Shown in pieces: positions 42,801-50,178 of a DNA stretch of 64,000 nt. Source of the stretch: Solirubrum puertoriconensis (GTDB taxonomy: Bacteria; Bacteroidota; Bacteroidia; Cytophagales; Hymenobacteraceae); contig NZ_LNAL01000003.1 of NCBI RefSeq assembly GCF_001483135.1, positions 682,001-746,000 on the forward strand. Reading direction: 5' to 3'. The position numbers and the translations under genes are program-made. Every line of letters begins with the position of its first letter. The stretch's first letter is position 1. Below the pieces are notes generated by a model that saw only the letters and a program-made list of their open reading frames with translations, ran no database searches and had not been told where the DNA came from.

Positions 42801-43152
42801 TCCGGTCGCTGCTGGTGTTGTTTCTGAACGTGATGCTGAGGTAAGCATCAACAGTACCGCCTCCGCTACACGCGCTGGATGTAATAGGATTACCGTTGGC
42901 GTCGGAGAGGTAGGCCTTGGTAATCGTGAAGTCGTTGGAGGTACAACTTCCGTAGCAGCTGGTTAGGTCGGTGTTGGCCGGATTGCCTTGTTGCCCCAAC
43001 GTGGGAACGGCCAGGACAAGCACGAGGCCAACCAATGCCAGCAGGGAGCGAAGCCAACCGGACTTCAGCGAATGTAAATTAATTGAAGCCGCCACCCGTG
43101 GGGTGGTCTTTCGCTCAGCAAAGCTGTTTGCGGTACAGTAAGGTAGCTTCAT
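39844..43152 (-). CDS. Large secreted protein with PKD domain, Ig-like repeats and T9SS type A sorting domain
   Basis: 1102 residues from ATG 43152 (MKLPYC); the first Met of the longer reading is an unlikely TTG/GTG. After a signal-like segment (LVGLVLVLAVPTLGQ near 41-55) comes a beta-rich region to about 200, a PKD domain with YKWSFGDGSTSTQEDPSHTY near 235-254, and an Ig-like module with two cysteines. Three near-identical Ig-like modules follow (see repeat entry), with a related divergent module between the first and second. Residues about 750-1010 are a unique domain (TQGGWGNSNGRVCNGPIRVD). The C-terminus YPNPASADATITFSVAKSG to FSLVK is a Por-type sorting domain. It is most likely a surface adhesin or structural protein. 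Confidence 0.88.
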   Translation of the reverse strand: MKLPYCTANSFAERKTTPRVAASINLHSLKSGWLRSLLALVGLVLVLAVPTLGQQGNPANTDLTSCYGSCTSNDFTITKAYLSDANGNPITSSACSGGGTVDAYLSITFRNNTSSDRNGIFISGRINGNYLAICFPGSLPKQTSTTYTYSQKIKWTCGTDLTLTDTFVGWGSASEQVCSLTCTQATPSKCRQVGNLRIVTPLIPDFTFSADCVSGNLFSTVSFNNSTTGGYGNYTYKWSFGDGSTSTQEDPSHTYTAAGLYNVELEITDTQYELDENGVPTSVVLSTEKETVTKQVNVVACCTPPTITTQPTAQQKCAGESASFSVASTGGVPAPTVQWQLSTDNGGSWNNLSNAAPYSGVTSTTLAISSITTSMNGYRYRAVLQSGACTAVNSDAAILSVDPTSVGGSVASSGTVCSGNNGGTLTLSGQTGTVVRWEASVNGGAYNAIPNTAGLTSYAYSNLTQTTAFRAVVQSGVCASANSSPATITVEQNIGNNIIGSAQTICTGSMPSSLTGSQPTGGSGGYTYQWQQKAAGDADFANIPGTNSQNYAPGALTTTTQFRRIVSGGQCAASTSDPITITVEPASVGGSVAGGGAACAGTNNGTLTLSGQTGTVVRWEASVNGGAYGAIANTAGLTSYSYSNLTQTTSFRAVVQSGSCAAANSSPATVTITPASVGGSVAGGRSVCAGSNSGPLTLSGQTGAVVRWESSVNGGAYNAIANTAGLTSYAYSNLTQTTAFRAVVQSGSCATVNSSPATITVNTCDKFCTLTQGGWGNSNGRVCNGPIRVDLITTLLRNGGDLTIGIGPNRINYSNTAAQAATLAACILKAMPAGGTAGTLPNVGQVSGCSLPGSLLKNDKFNNVLIGQVMALELNLRLDAYLSNQPFGSSNLGSLMLTSSMTTYRATTCGAGGVADPTDLTGITRTIPSSVINYLNTSGGGATVANLLKLGEEMLGGTAGSGRPSFADVNAAITAVNELFDNCRVLASPVYAMSAVSTTASLSGTAPAPKSLKPESGLSTSLYPNPASADATITFSVAKSGRAVVEVYNALGARVAKLYDAEVQAGEVKSVTLHGEQLPTGTYFYRVSTGEQSKTNRFSLVK
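40865..41945 (-). repeat. Three near-identical Ig-like modules inside the T9SS protein gene
   Basis: Copies at about 41690-41945, 41140-41400 and 40865-41130 each encode roughly 85 residues of the form SVGGSVA...CAG..NGTLTLSGQTG, VVRWE(A/S)SVNGGAYNAI, NTAGLTSY.YSNLTQTT.F and RAVVQSG.CA.ANSSPAT. The first and second copies are separated by a more divergent module (41410-41680). DNA identity between copies is very high by eye, which suggests recent duplication or gene conversion. Confidence 0.85.
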
Positions 43153-43778
43153 GGGTTGTTGGTTGTTAGGTGTGTGAGGGGTAGCAGCAAGTGCCAACCA
43201 GCAGCTGTGCGCACAGCTGGGCTACTAGCACTAGGTGCCTGTAAGGGGCAGAAGGGGGAGCTAGAGCCAGGAAGGGCTCAAGGCAAGAGGCGTGGCTTGG
43301 CGCAACAAGCCCGATTAGGCGCACATAAGCTTGCGGGCGTGGCTGGCCAGCAAACTGGGCAACTGTGCAATGGCAACAGCTTGCCAAGCCACACACCGCA
43401 GCGTTGGTATGTAGCCGACCGGAAAGAATTCGGGCAGGTAGCAGGCGGGCTAATGCAGCCCTGGCGCACAGGTAAAAGGTTGCTTCACTCGATCAACATC
43501 CAGCAGTAGTCAGCCAAATGCGGGCTGCGAACAGTGGCAGAAGCCCGTCTGCAGGCAGAGCCTGCAGGCGGCGGCGGTGTTAATTAAATTAAGGCGTTAC
43601 CGCCACGAATAGCAAGCGTTATTGTAAATATTTGACAAAAAAATATTTGATAAATATCATTAATGTATTCCGCAACTCTTTAATAGACAGCTAGGCCACT
43701 TCACCGAGCATCTGAGCTCAAGTTTTAGGCAATTGCTAGGTTCATGTGTCCGTCGATGGGTAAATTGATTGCCGAAAC
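43153..43778. other. 626-bp intergenic region between divergent genes
   Basis: The first 350 bp are GC-rich without a convincing ORF. A short hairpin CTGCAGGC/GCCTGCAG lies at 43549-43567. From 43575 to 43690 the DNA turns AT-rich with A- and T-runs and several TATTTG words (for example near 43630 and 43646), a likely promoter zone for the kinase gene at 43779, but no exact TTTG-N19-TAnnTTTG match was found. Nothing else is recognised. Confidence 0.5.
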
Positions 43779-45479
43779 ATGAGGCGTTTATTACACATAA
43801 CATTGCTCTGGAGCTTACTGCTGGCAGTGCTACAGCCTGTTTGGGCGCAACCCGCAGTGCGCGACCTTACCCAGTGGTATGCCCAGGCAGACAATGACCC
43901 AGCTTGGCGTACGGCAGCGCCCGGCAAAATGGGCAAAGCGCTGGTGTTTGATGCGCACGCACCCACAGCAGCACCCGCGTTGGGCAATCAGTACTGGCTG
44001 CGCACCTCAGTTGCCGTTGATGCCCCCTCCGAGCTCCTGGGTTTGGTAATCTGGGGCCTACACTCTGCCACCGAGGTTTACTGGGATGGCGCCCTGGTAG
44101 CGCGCAACGGGCGCCTAGGTGCCAGCCTAGCCCAAGAGGTACCCGGCACCTGGAAGCACGTAGTGGAGCTACCCCGCAGCCTAACTCAGCCGGGCCAGCA
44201 CACCTTGGCTATCCGCGTATCCGATTGGCATTTTGCCCAGCGGCCATTGCAGCCGCGCATTACGTTTGGGCCCGCGCATGTGCTCGAGCAGCAGGATTTC
44301 CGCTTCGCGGCCAGCTCGGTGTTTATCATCGGGGCGCTGATTACGGCGGGCGTGTTTTGCTTAGTGCTGTATTTCGGCTCGTCGCGGCGAGCGTCGTACT
44401 TGTATTTGGCCCTGTACTGCTTGTCGCACACGGTTAAGGTAGCGTTTAAGCCGCTGTACTTCTTCGATGCGGTGGGCTTTGGTACGCACTACGTGTACAG
44501 TGCCATTGTGCACGGCGCAGTTGTAGCTGGCGGCGTGTTTCTGATGCTGTTTTTGCTGCACGAATTTGCGGTGCCGCGGGCGCGCCTGCTCACGTGGCTG
44601 TACCTGGGCTTTGCTGCCCTAGGTTACTGGCTGCTGCTCGAAGGCCGCTTTCTGGTGCCTACCACGGTGGCCGCGTTTGCGGTGGCGCTGTATGCCGTGT
44701 ACTGCAAGCAGGAGGGCAGTTGGCTGGCGTTGGCCGGTGTGGCGGGCTTTGCGGTGTGCACGTACCTGGGCTTCCTGAGCTTGCTGAATTTGGGCTACTT
44801 CCTGGGCATCCTGTTTTTCATTGTGTGTACTACGCTCAGCATCGGGCGGCAGCTGGCCCGGCAGCAGAAGCTGCGGCAAGAGGCCATGCTGCGCTCGGCC
44901 AGGCTCGAGAACCAGCTGCTGCGCAAGAACATTCAGCCGCACTTTCTCTTCAACACGCTCACCTCGTTGCAGGAACTCATCGACCAAAACCCGACGCAGG
45001 CTACGCAGCTCATTGATGCCCTGGCCGAGGAATTCCGGATGATTTCGAGCATTGCCGAAGAGAAGCTTATTCCGATTGAAGACGAGCTGAAAATTTGCCA
45101 GACGCACCTGCGCATCATGGGCTTCCGGCGCGAGGCGGAGTTCTGCCTCGAAACCCGCGGCCTTTCCGGCGACGAACGCGTACCGCCGGCCACCTTCCAC
45201 ACCCTCATTGAAAACGGCCTTACGCACGGCTACGGCAGCCGCGGGCAAGGCCGGTTTGTGCTCACCAAAGAGGTGCTCGATGGCGGCGTGCGCTACGAGC
45301 TGTTCAACGACAGCGACGCTGCGGCCCTAGGTGCCGTGCGGCCCGAGGGCACAGGCTCGCGCTACGTAAAGGCGCGGCTCGAAGAGTCTTTCCCCGGGTG
45401 CTGGCAAATGCAGTCGGCGCCGGTGGCCGATGGCTGGCGCGTGGTGATTGATATTTTCGACCGGAAAGTAACCGCCTAA
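43779..45479 (+). CDS. LytS-type sensor histidine kinase with extracellular sensing domain
   Basis: 566 residues. A signal/first helix (LLHITLLWSLLLAVLQPVWA) is followed by an extracellular domain of about 140 residues with a galactose-binding-like beta sandwich (WLRTSVAVDAPSELLGLVIW and YWDGALVARNGRLG). Seven membrane segments follow from about 175 to 375, as in 7TMR-DISM sensors. The kinase part has the phosphoacceptor motif IQPHFLFNTLTSLQELID near 386-403. The ATPase region includes PPATFHTLIENGLTHG near 468-483. It probably senses an extracellular ligand and phosphorylates the LytTR regulator whose gene starts 5 bp downstream. Confidence 0.92.
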   Translation: MRRLLHITLLWSLLLAVLQPVWAQPAVRDLTQWYAQADNDPAWRTAAPGKMGKALVFDAHAPTAAPALGNQYWLRTSVAVDAPSELLGLVIWGLHSATEVYWDGALVARNGRLGASLAQEVPGTWKHVVELPRSLTQPGQHTLAIRVSDWHFAQRPLQPRITFGPAHVLEQQDFRFAASSVFIIGALITAGVFCLVLYFGSSRRASYLYLALYCLSHTVKVAFKPLYFFDAVGFGTHYVYSAIVHGAVVAGGVFLMLFLLHEFAVPRARLLTWLYLGFAALGYWLLLEGRFLVPTTVAAFAVALYAVYCKQEGSWLALAGVAGFAVCTYLGFLSLLNLGYFLGILFFIVCTTLSIGRQLARQQKLRQEAMLRSARLENQLLRKNIQPHFLFNTLTSLQELIDQNPTQATQLIDALAEEFRMISSIAEEKLIPIEDELKICQTHLRIMGFRREAEFCLETRGLSGDERVPPATFHTLIENGLTHGYGSRGQGRFVLTKEVLDGGVRYELFNDSDAAALGAVRPEGTGSRYVKARLEESFPGCWQMQSAPVADGWRVVIDIFDRKVTA

Positions 45480-45484
45480 GTGAC

Positions 45485-46186
45485 ATGCGCATTGTAGTAG
45501 TAGAGGACGAGGCGCTGATTGCCAACCGCATTGTGCGCCTCACGCGCGAGTTGCTGGGCGCGCGCATCAGCAGCTTGTGCATAAAGCCCACGCTGGAAAG
45601 CGCCACCGCTTACCTGGCCGACAACCCCATCGACCTGCTAATACTTGACCTGAACCTGAACGGCCACGACGGCTTTACGCTGCTGCAACAAGCCGTGGCG
45701 GGGGCTTTCCACACGCTCATCATTTCGGCCAACACCCACCGTGCCATTGAGGCCTTCGAGCACGGCGTGCTCGACTTTGTGCCGAAGCCGTTTGATGCTA
45801 CGCGCCTGCAGAAAGCTTTTGAGCGGTTCGAGCAGGCCGAGCAGCGCAGCGGCACAGGGCTGAAGTATCTGGCCGTGCGGCGCAAAAACACCCTGAAACT
45901 GCTCGACGTGGCTGAGGTAAGCTTTATCCAAGGCGCGGGCATTTACTCCGAAATTCATTTGCGCGACGGTGCGGTTGAGCTGCACGACAAGCCCCTGCAC
46001 CGCCTGCTCGACTTGTTGCCGCCTTCGTTTCAGCGGGTGCACAAATCGTACTTGGTGAGCCTGCCCGAAGTGGCGCAACTTATCAGCCACGGCTCAAGCA
46101 AGTACGAGCTGCGGCTGCACAGCGGCGCGGTGTTGCCGGTAAGCCGCGAGCGGTACAAAGAGCTCAAGGAGCAGCTGGGGCTGTAG
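45485..46186 (+). CDS. LytTR-family DNA-binding response regulator
   Basis: 233 residues. Receiver domain: acidic EDE at 7-9 in RIVVVEDEALIANRI, phosphoacceptor Asp55 in LLILDLNLNGHDGF, and conserved Lys in FVPKPFDATRL near 103. The LytTR DNA-binding domain occupies about 125-233 with SFIQGAGIYSEIHLRDG and FQRVHKSYLVSLPEVAQLI. The gene follows its cognate kinase by 5 bp and so forms an operon with it. Targets unknown; directly downstream is a region with two direct repeats that could be a target. Confidence 0.92.
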   Translation: MRIVVVEDEALIANRIVRLTRELLGARISSLCIKPTLESATAYLADNPIDLLILDLNLNGHDGFTLLQQAVAGAFHTLIISANTHRAIEAFEHGVLDFVPKPFDATRLQKAFERFEQAEQRSGTGLKYLAVRRKNTLKLLDVAEVSFIQGAGIYSEIHLRDGAVELHDKPLHRLLDLLPPSFQRVHKSYLVSLPEVAQLISHGSSKYELRLHSGAVLPVSRERYKELKEQLGL

Positions 46187-46204
46187 CGCACCTAGGGCGG
46201 CGCA

Positions 46205-46239
46205 AGCGCAGTTCAGAAGTCCCCAGCGCAGTTCAGAAG
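46205..46239 (+). repeat. Two direct repeats upstream of the HisC-like gene
   Basis: AGCGCAGTTCAGAAG occurs at 46205-46219 and again at 46225-46239, exactly 20 bp apart (about two helical turns). They lie between the LytTR regulator gene and the Tat-aminotransferase gene, about 70-100 bp before the latter's start. The phase and position fit a tandem activator site, and LytTR regulators commonly bind two direct repeats about 21 bp apart. Confidence 0.45.
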
Positions 46240-46306
46240 GTAAGCCTTGAGGTAGGCTGGGGCAGGGGTGTACGTTCGGGCATCCTCAGCCCAAACCCAC
46301 ACTTCT

Positions 46307-47440
46307 ATGGCTCATCACCTCAACCGCCGCGACTGGCTTCGGGCCAGCGGTTTGCTTACCGGCGGCTTGCTTCTTGGCTCCGCGGGCGAGCTGCTGGCGG
46401 CGCCCCGCGCCGGCAAAGGCAAAGCCGGCGGCAGCCTCATTAAGCTAAGCGGTAACGAAAACCCGTGGGGCCCCTCCGAAAAGGCCCGGCAGGCCATGCG
46501 CGCCGCTTTCGACGACTGCAACCGCTACCCCAACGACTACCTGAAAGCCCTGCGCGAGCAAATTGCTGCCGCCGAAGGCCTCACGCCCGAGCACGTGCTG
46601 CTGGGCTGCGGCTCCACCGAAATTTTGTCGGTAGTGGGGCTGGCGTACGCGCAAGGCGGCGGGCAAATGGTGTCGGCGTACCCGGCGTTTCCGCTGCTGA
46701 TGCAGTACGGCCAGCAGTTTGGGGCCGATTGGGTGAAGGTGCCCCTGAACGCCGCGCACGCCCACGACCTAGGCGCCATGGCCCAGCACGTGGGTGCCCA
46801 AACCAAGCTGGTGTACGTGTGCAACCCCAACAACCCCACCGGCACCATAGTACCCACGGCACAGCTGCGCGATTTCTGCGAGAGCATGGCCCGCCAAACT
46901 ACCGTGTTTGTGGACGAGGCCTACCTCGAATACCTCGACGACCCCGCGGCCAGCTCAATGGTGGGGCTAGTAAAGCAAGGCCAAAACGTGATTGTGTCGC
47001 GCACCTTTTCGAAAATTTATGGGCTGGCAGGGCTGCGCATTGGCTACGCGCTGGCGCAGCCCGCCACCGTGCAGCGCCTAGGTAGGTACCAAATGGGTTG
47101 GTTTTGGGGGCAGGGTGTGCCGGCGCTGGCCGCGGCACAAGCCAGCCTCGCCGACCAGGAGTTTGTGCGCACCTCACGGCGGCAAACTACTACTGGCCGG
47201 CAGCAGCTGGTGCGCTGGCTCGATGAACAAGGCATCCGGCACGCGCCGGCCGCAGCCAACTTCGTGTTCCTGAGCCTAGAGAAGTTCCCCACCACGTTTG
47301 CCGAGGACCTGCTGAAGCGCAAGCTGCAGGTTGGGCGGGCGCAGGATTATAACAACGAGAAATGGGCGCGCATCACCATTGGCACGCCCGAGCAAATGAA
47401 GCAGCTCACGAGTGCCCTGGCCGATATGCGTCGCGCCTAG
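46307..47440 (+). CDS. Tat-exported pyridoxal-phosphate aminotransferase, HisC-like
   Basis: 377 residues from ATG 46307. The first 37 residues have a twin-arginine signal (RRDWLRASGLL then a hydrophobic LLLGSAGELLAAP). The body is a fold-type I aminotransferase: SGNENPWGPSEKARQAMR near 46-63, GCGSTEILSVVGLAYAQGG near 100-118, NPNNPTGTIV near 182-191, and the PLP lysine in SRTFSKIYGLAGLRIGY (Lys near 235). This is the histidinol-phosphate aminotransferase subfamily, but the export signal argues against histidine biosynthesis. Periplasmic substrate unknown. It lies near an NTF2-like secreted protein and a TonB-dependent receptor, possibly a related uptake and processing group. Stop TAG lies in CCTAGG. 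Confidence 0.85.
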   Translation: MAHHLNRRDWLRASGLLTGGLLLGSAGELLAAPRAGKGKAGGSLIKLSGNENPWGPSEKARQAMRAAFDDCNRYPNDYLKALREQIAAAEGLTPEHVLLGCGSTEILSVVGLAYAQGGGQMVSAYPAFPLLMQYGQQFGADWVKVPLNAAHAHDLGAMAQHVGAQTKLVYVCNPNNPTGTIVPTAQLRDFCESMARQTTVFVDEAYLEYLDDPAASSMVGLVKQGQNVIVSRTFSKIYGLAGLRIGYALAQPATVQRLGRYQMGWFWGQGVPALAAAQASLADQEFVRTSRRQTTTGRQQLVRWLDEQGIRHAPAAANFVFLSLEKFPTTFAEDLLKRKLQVGRAQDYNNEKWARITIGTPEQMKQLTSALADMRRA

Positions 47441-47479
47441 GTGGAGTACCCGATTTCCAACGCCTAACCCTCTTACCCC

Positions 47480-47929
47480 ATGAAACCCTACCTGCTACTG
47501 GCCGGCTTGCTGTTGTGCGCCGGCGCCCCCGCTCTGGCCCAAACCGCTCCTTCGGAGGCCGAAGCCAAGAAGAAGATTGAGCAAACCCTGCGCTACTACC
47601 TCGATGGCGGCACCAACCGCGACCAAGCCATGGTCACGAAAGCGTTTCGGCCCGAAGCGTCGATGATTTTCGTGCGCGAGGGCGTATTCACGGTAATGCC
47701 CATCAAGGATTATCTGGCCAACATCAAGCCTGGGCCTAAGATAGAGCGCACCACCCGCGTGGTGAACATCGATGTAGTAGGCCAGGCGGCCCAAGCCCGC
47801 GTAGAAAGCGAAGGCGCCGATTACCGCATGGTCGATTTCATGAACCTATTGGAAGTGGATGGCGAATGGAAAATCGTGAACAAGATTTTCTACCGCCTGC
47901 CCAAAACCACCGCCACCGCCGGCAAATAG
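47480..47929 (+). CDS. Secreted NTF2-like (putative lumazine-binding) protein
   Basis: 149 residues. A signal peptide (LLLAGLLLCAGAPALAQ) is followed by an NTF2/SnoaL-type fold: AKKKIEQTLRYYLDGGTNRD near 32-51, FRPEASMIFVREGVFTVMPI near 57-76, then DYLANIKPGPKIERTTRVVN, VESEGADYRMVDFMNLLEVD and EWKIVNKIFYR. This matches the putative lumazine-binding (Lumazine_bd_2) family. It starts 39 bp after the aminotransferase stop, so the two may be co-transcribed. The fold binds small ligands; no catalytic assignment is possible. Confidence 0.8.
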   Translation: MKPYLLLAGLLLCAGAPALAQTAPSEAEAKKKIEQTLRYYLDGGTNRDQAMVTKAFRPEASMIFVREGVFTVMPIKDYLANIKPGPKIERTTRVVNIDVVGQAAQARVESEGADYRMVDFMNLLEVDGEWKIVNKIFYRLPKTTATAGK

Positions 47930-47993
47930 CTGCTGCTGAAGCCCATTGCAATAACCCTAGGTGCCCAGTTGCCCTAGGAGCTGCGTGCGTGCC

Positions 47994-48024
47994 AAGCCCC
48001 GCCCAACTATGGGCGGGGCTTTCG
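47994..48024 (+). terminator. Hairpin terminator after the NTF2-like gene
   Basis: AAGCCCCGCCC (47994-48004) pairs with GGGCGGGGCTT (48011-48021) across a six-base loop; only TT-C follows, so the U-tract is weak. It lies 30 bp before the TonB receptor start. Confidence 0.65.
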
Positions 48025-48054
48025 CGTTCGGAAGCTGTTTGCTTTGCTGCTGCT

Positions 48055-50178
48055 ATGCCTCATTTTCGATTTACGCTGCCCGTTGCATTGTGTGCTGCTG
48101 CCCTAGGTGCGCAGGCCCAAACCGAGCCAGCCGATACTACCCGCCGCTCCGTTGCCCTGCCCGAAGCTACCGTAATCGGCTACGGCCAACGCCTGCCGTT
48201 GCGGCGCACCGCGGCGGGCGTGGGCGTGGTGGATGAGCAGGTGATTCGGCGTTTCAACGAGGTGTCGCTGACGCAGGCCGTGAACACGCTGCCGGGGGTG
48301 CGGCTGGAGGAGCGCGCTACCGCCAGCTACCGAATAAGCGTGCGGGGCAGCACCATCCGCTCGCCGTTTGGGGTACGCAACGTAAAGGTGTACTACAACG
48401 ACATACCCTTTACCGAAGCCAGCGGCAGCACCCCGCTCAACCTACTCGACCCTGCCAACCTAGGCCGGATTGAGGTGATAAAAGGCCCGGCCGGCAGCGT
48501 ATACGGTGCCGGCACGGGCGGCGTAGTGCTGCTGGACAACCGTCGGCCGCTGCCCGGCGAGGCGCGCGTGCAATTAGGCGTAGCTGCGGGTTCGTTTGGC
48601 TTGCGGCGCTACTCGGCCGTGGCCGAAACCGGCAAGCAGGGCCGCACCCTGCGGGCGCAATACACCCGGCAGGAGCTCGATGGCTACCGGCAAAACAGCG
48701 CCCAGCGCCGCGACGTGCTGACGCTCGACGGCGAGCTGCCAATTTCCGAGAAGCAAACCATCAGCCTCAACGCGCTCTACACCGACCTCGACTACCAAAT
48801 ACCCGGCAGCCTCACGCGGGCGCAGTTCGAGCAGAACCCGCGGCAGGCGCGCCCGCGCAGTGCCGCCGGGCCCGGCACCGTGGAGCAGCGGGCGGCGTAC
48901 CGCTCGCGCACGGCGCTGCTAGGGGCCACGCACGAGTACCGTTTTTCGCCGGCCTTCTCTAACAAAACCACCCTCTACGCCCTCGGCTCGGTTATCCGCA
49001 CGCCGTTTTTGGTTGATTATGAGCGCAACACGCAGGTAGGGTGGGGTGGGCGCACCAGCTTTGGCTACCGCACGCTGCTGGCCGGGTTGCCGCTGCGCCT
49101 CACGGCCGGGGGCGAGGTGCAAACCTCGTTCGAAAACGCGCGCAACTACCAAAACCAAGGAGGCACCCCCGGCTCGTTGCGCTACGACGACGAAATTCGG
49201 ACGGCTACGGGCTTTGCGTTTGGGCAAGCCGATTGGGAGCTGCCCTACGGCTTTTTGGCCACAGTAGGCGCTAGCTACAACCGCCTGCGCTACCGCATCT
49301 ACCGCGTATCGGATGCGGCTTTGCAGCCCAACAACTACCGCTTCGAGCGCAGCTTCCGGCCCGAGGTGTCGCCTAGGGTAGCGCTGCTCAAGGAACTGAC
49401 GCCGCAGGTATCGGCCTACGCCAGCGTAAGCAGCGGGTTTTCGCCGCCCACCGAGGAGGAGATTCGCCCCTCCAACGGTTCGCTCAACCGCGACTTGCAG
49501 GCCGAGCGCGGCACCAGCTACGAGGTAGGCACCCGCGGCCAGCTACTAGGCAACCGCCTGCGCTTCGATGTAGCTGCTTACGATTTCCGGCTGCGGCAAA
49601 CCATTGTATCGCGCACCGATGCGCAGGGTGTGCAGTTGTTTTCCAACTCCGGCTCCACGCGCCAACGCGGCGTGGAAGTGGCGCTGAGTGGCTGGCTCTG
49701 GCAAGCGCCGGCGCAGGCCGTAGCTACTACCTCCGATGCCGCCGCACTGCCCCTGGGTTTGCGGGCCTTTGCCAGCTACGCCTACAACCACTACCGCTTC
49801 GGTAGCTACGAAACCAACGGCGACAATTTCAGCGGTAACCGGCTCACAGGCACCGCCCCGCATACCCTAACGGCTGGGCTCGATTTCAGCCACCGCCTAG
49901 GTTTCTACGTCAGCCCCACCACCAACCACCAGGCCCGCATTCCGCTCAACGATGCCAACACGGTGTACGCCGCCGGGTACTGGACGTTTGCCGCGCGCAC
50001 CGGCTGGCGGCGCACCTGGCTGCAGCACCTTGAAACGGAAGTGTACGCGGGCGTAGAAAATGCCACCGACCGGCGCTACAGCCTCGGCAACGACCTGAAC
50101 GCCTTCGGCAACCGTTACTTTCAGCCCGCGCCGGGGCGCAACTACTACGGCGGGGTTACGCTGGGGTTGCGCTGGTAA
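48055..50178 (+). CDS. TonB-dependent outer-membrane receptor
   Basis: 707 residues from ATG 48055 (an upstream in-frame reading would place the signal peptide internally). Signal peptide: FTLPVALCAAALGAQAQ. The plug domain has LPEATVIGYGQRLPLRRTAA near 32-51 (TonB-box region), FNEVSLTQAVNTLPGVRLEE near 67-86 and RISVRGSTIRSPFGVRNVKV near 92-111. IEVIKGPAGSVYGAGTGGVV near 140-159 is the conserved plug end. A 22-strand barrel follows, ending with the aromatic-terminated strand GRNYYGGVTLGLRW. The type resembles siderophore/vitamin receptors; ligand unknown. The coding end overlaps the convergent PAS kinase gene by 23 bp. Confidence 0.93.
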   Translation: MPHFRFTLPVALCAAALGAQAQTEPADTTRRSVALPEATVIGYGQRLPLRRTAAGVGVVDEQVIRRFNEVSLTQAVNTLPGVRLEERATASYRISVRGSTIRSPFGVRNVKVYYNDIPFTEASGSTPLNLLDPANLGRIEVIKGPAGSVYGAGTGGVVLLDNRRPLPGEARVQLGVAAGSFGLRRYSAVAETGKQGRTLRAQYTRQELDGYRQNSAQRRDVLTLDGELPISEKQTISLNALYTDLDYQIPGSLTRAQFEQNPRQARPRSAAGPGTVEQRAAYRSRTALLGATHEYRFSPAFSNKTTLYALGSVIRTPFLVDYERNTQVGWGGRTSFGYRTLLAGLPLRLTAGGEVQTSFENARNYQNQGGTPGSLRYDDEIRTATGFAFGQADWELPYGFLATVGASYNRLRYRIYRVSDAALQPNNYRFERSFRPEVSPRVALLKELTPQVSAYASVSSGFSPPTEEEIRPSNGSLNRDLQAERGTSYEVGTRGQLLGNRLRFDVAAYDFRLRQTIVSRTDAQGVQLFSNSGSTRQRGVEVALSGWLWQAPAQAVATTSDAAALPLGLRAFASYAYNHYRFGSYETNGDNFSGNRLTGTAPHTLTAGLDFSHRLGFYVSPTTNHQARIPLNDANTVYAAGYWTFAARTGWRRTWLQHLETEVYAGVENATDRRYSLGNDLNAFGNRYFQPAPGRNYYGGVTLGLRW

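Noticed and set aside
47866-48054. N-terminal extension of the TonB-dependent receptor
   Set aside because: It overlaps the NTF2-like gene and the terminator hairpin and would place the signal peptide inside the protein.
50156-50178. 23-bp overlap of the TonB receptor and PAS kinase genes as a regulatory device
   Set aside because: Short convergent overlaps are common in compact genomes and both reading frames end normally here.
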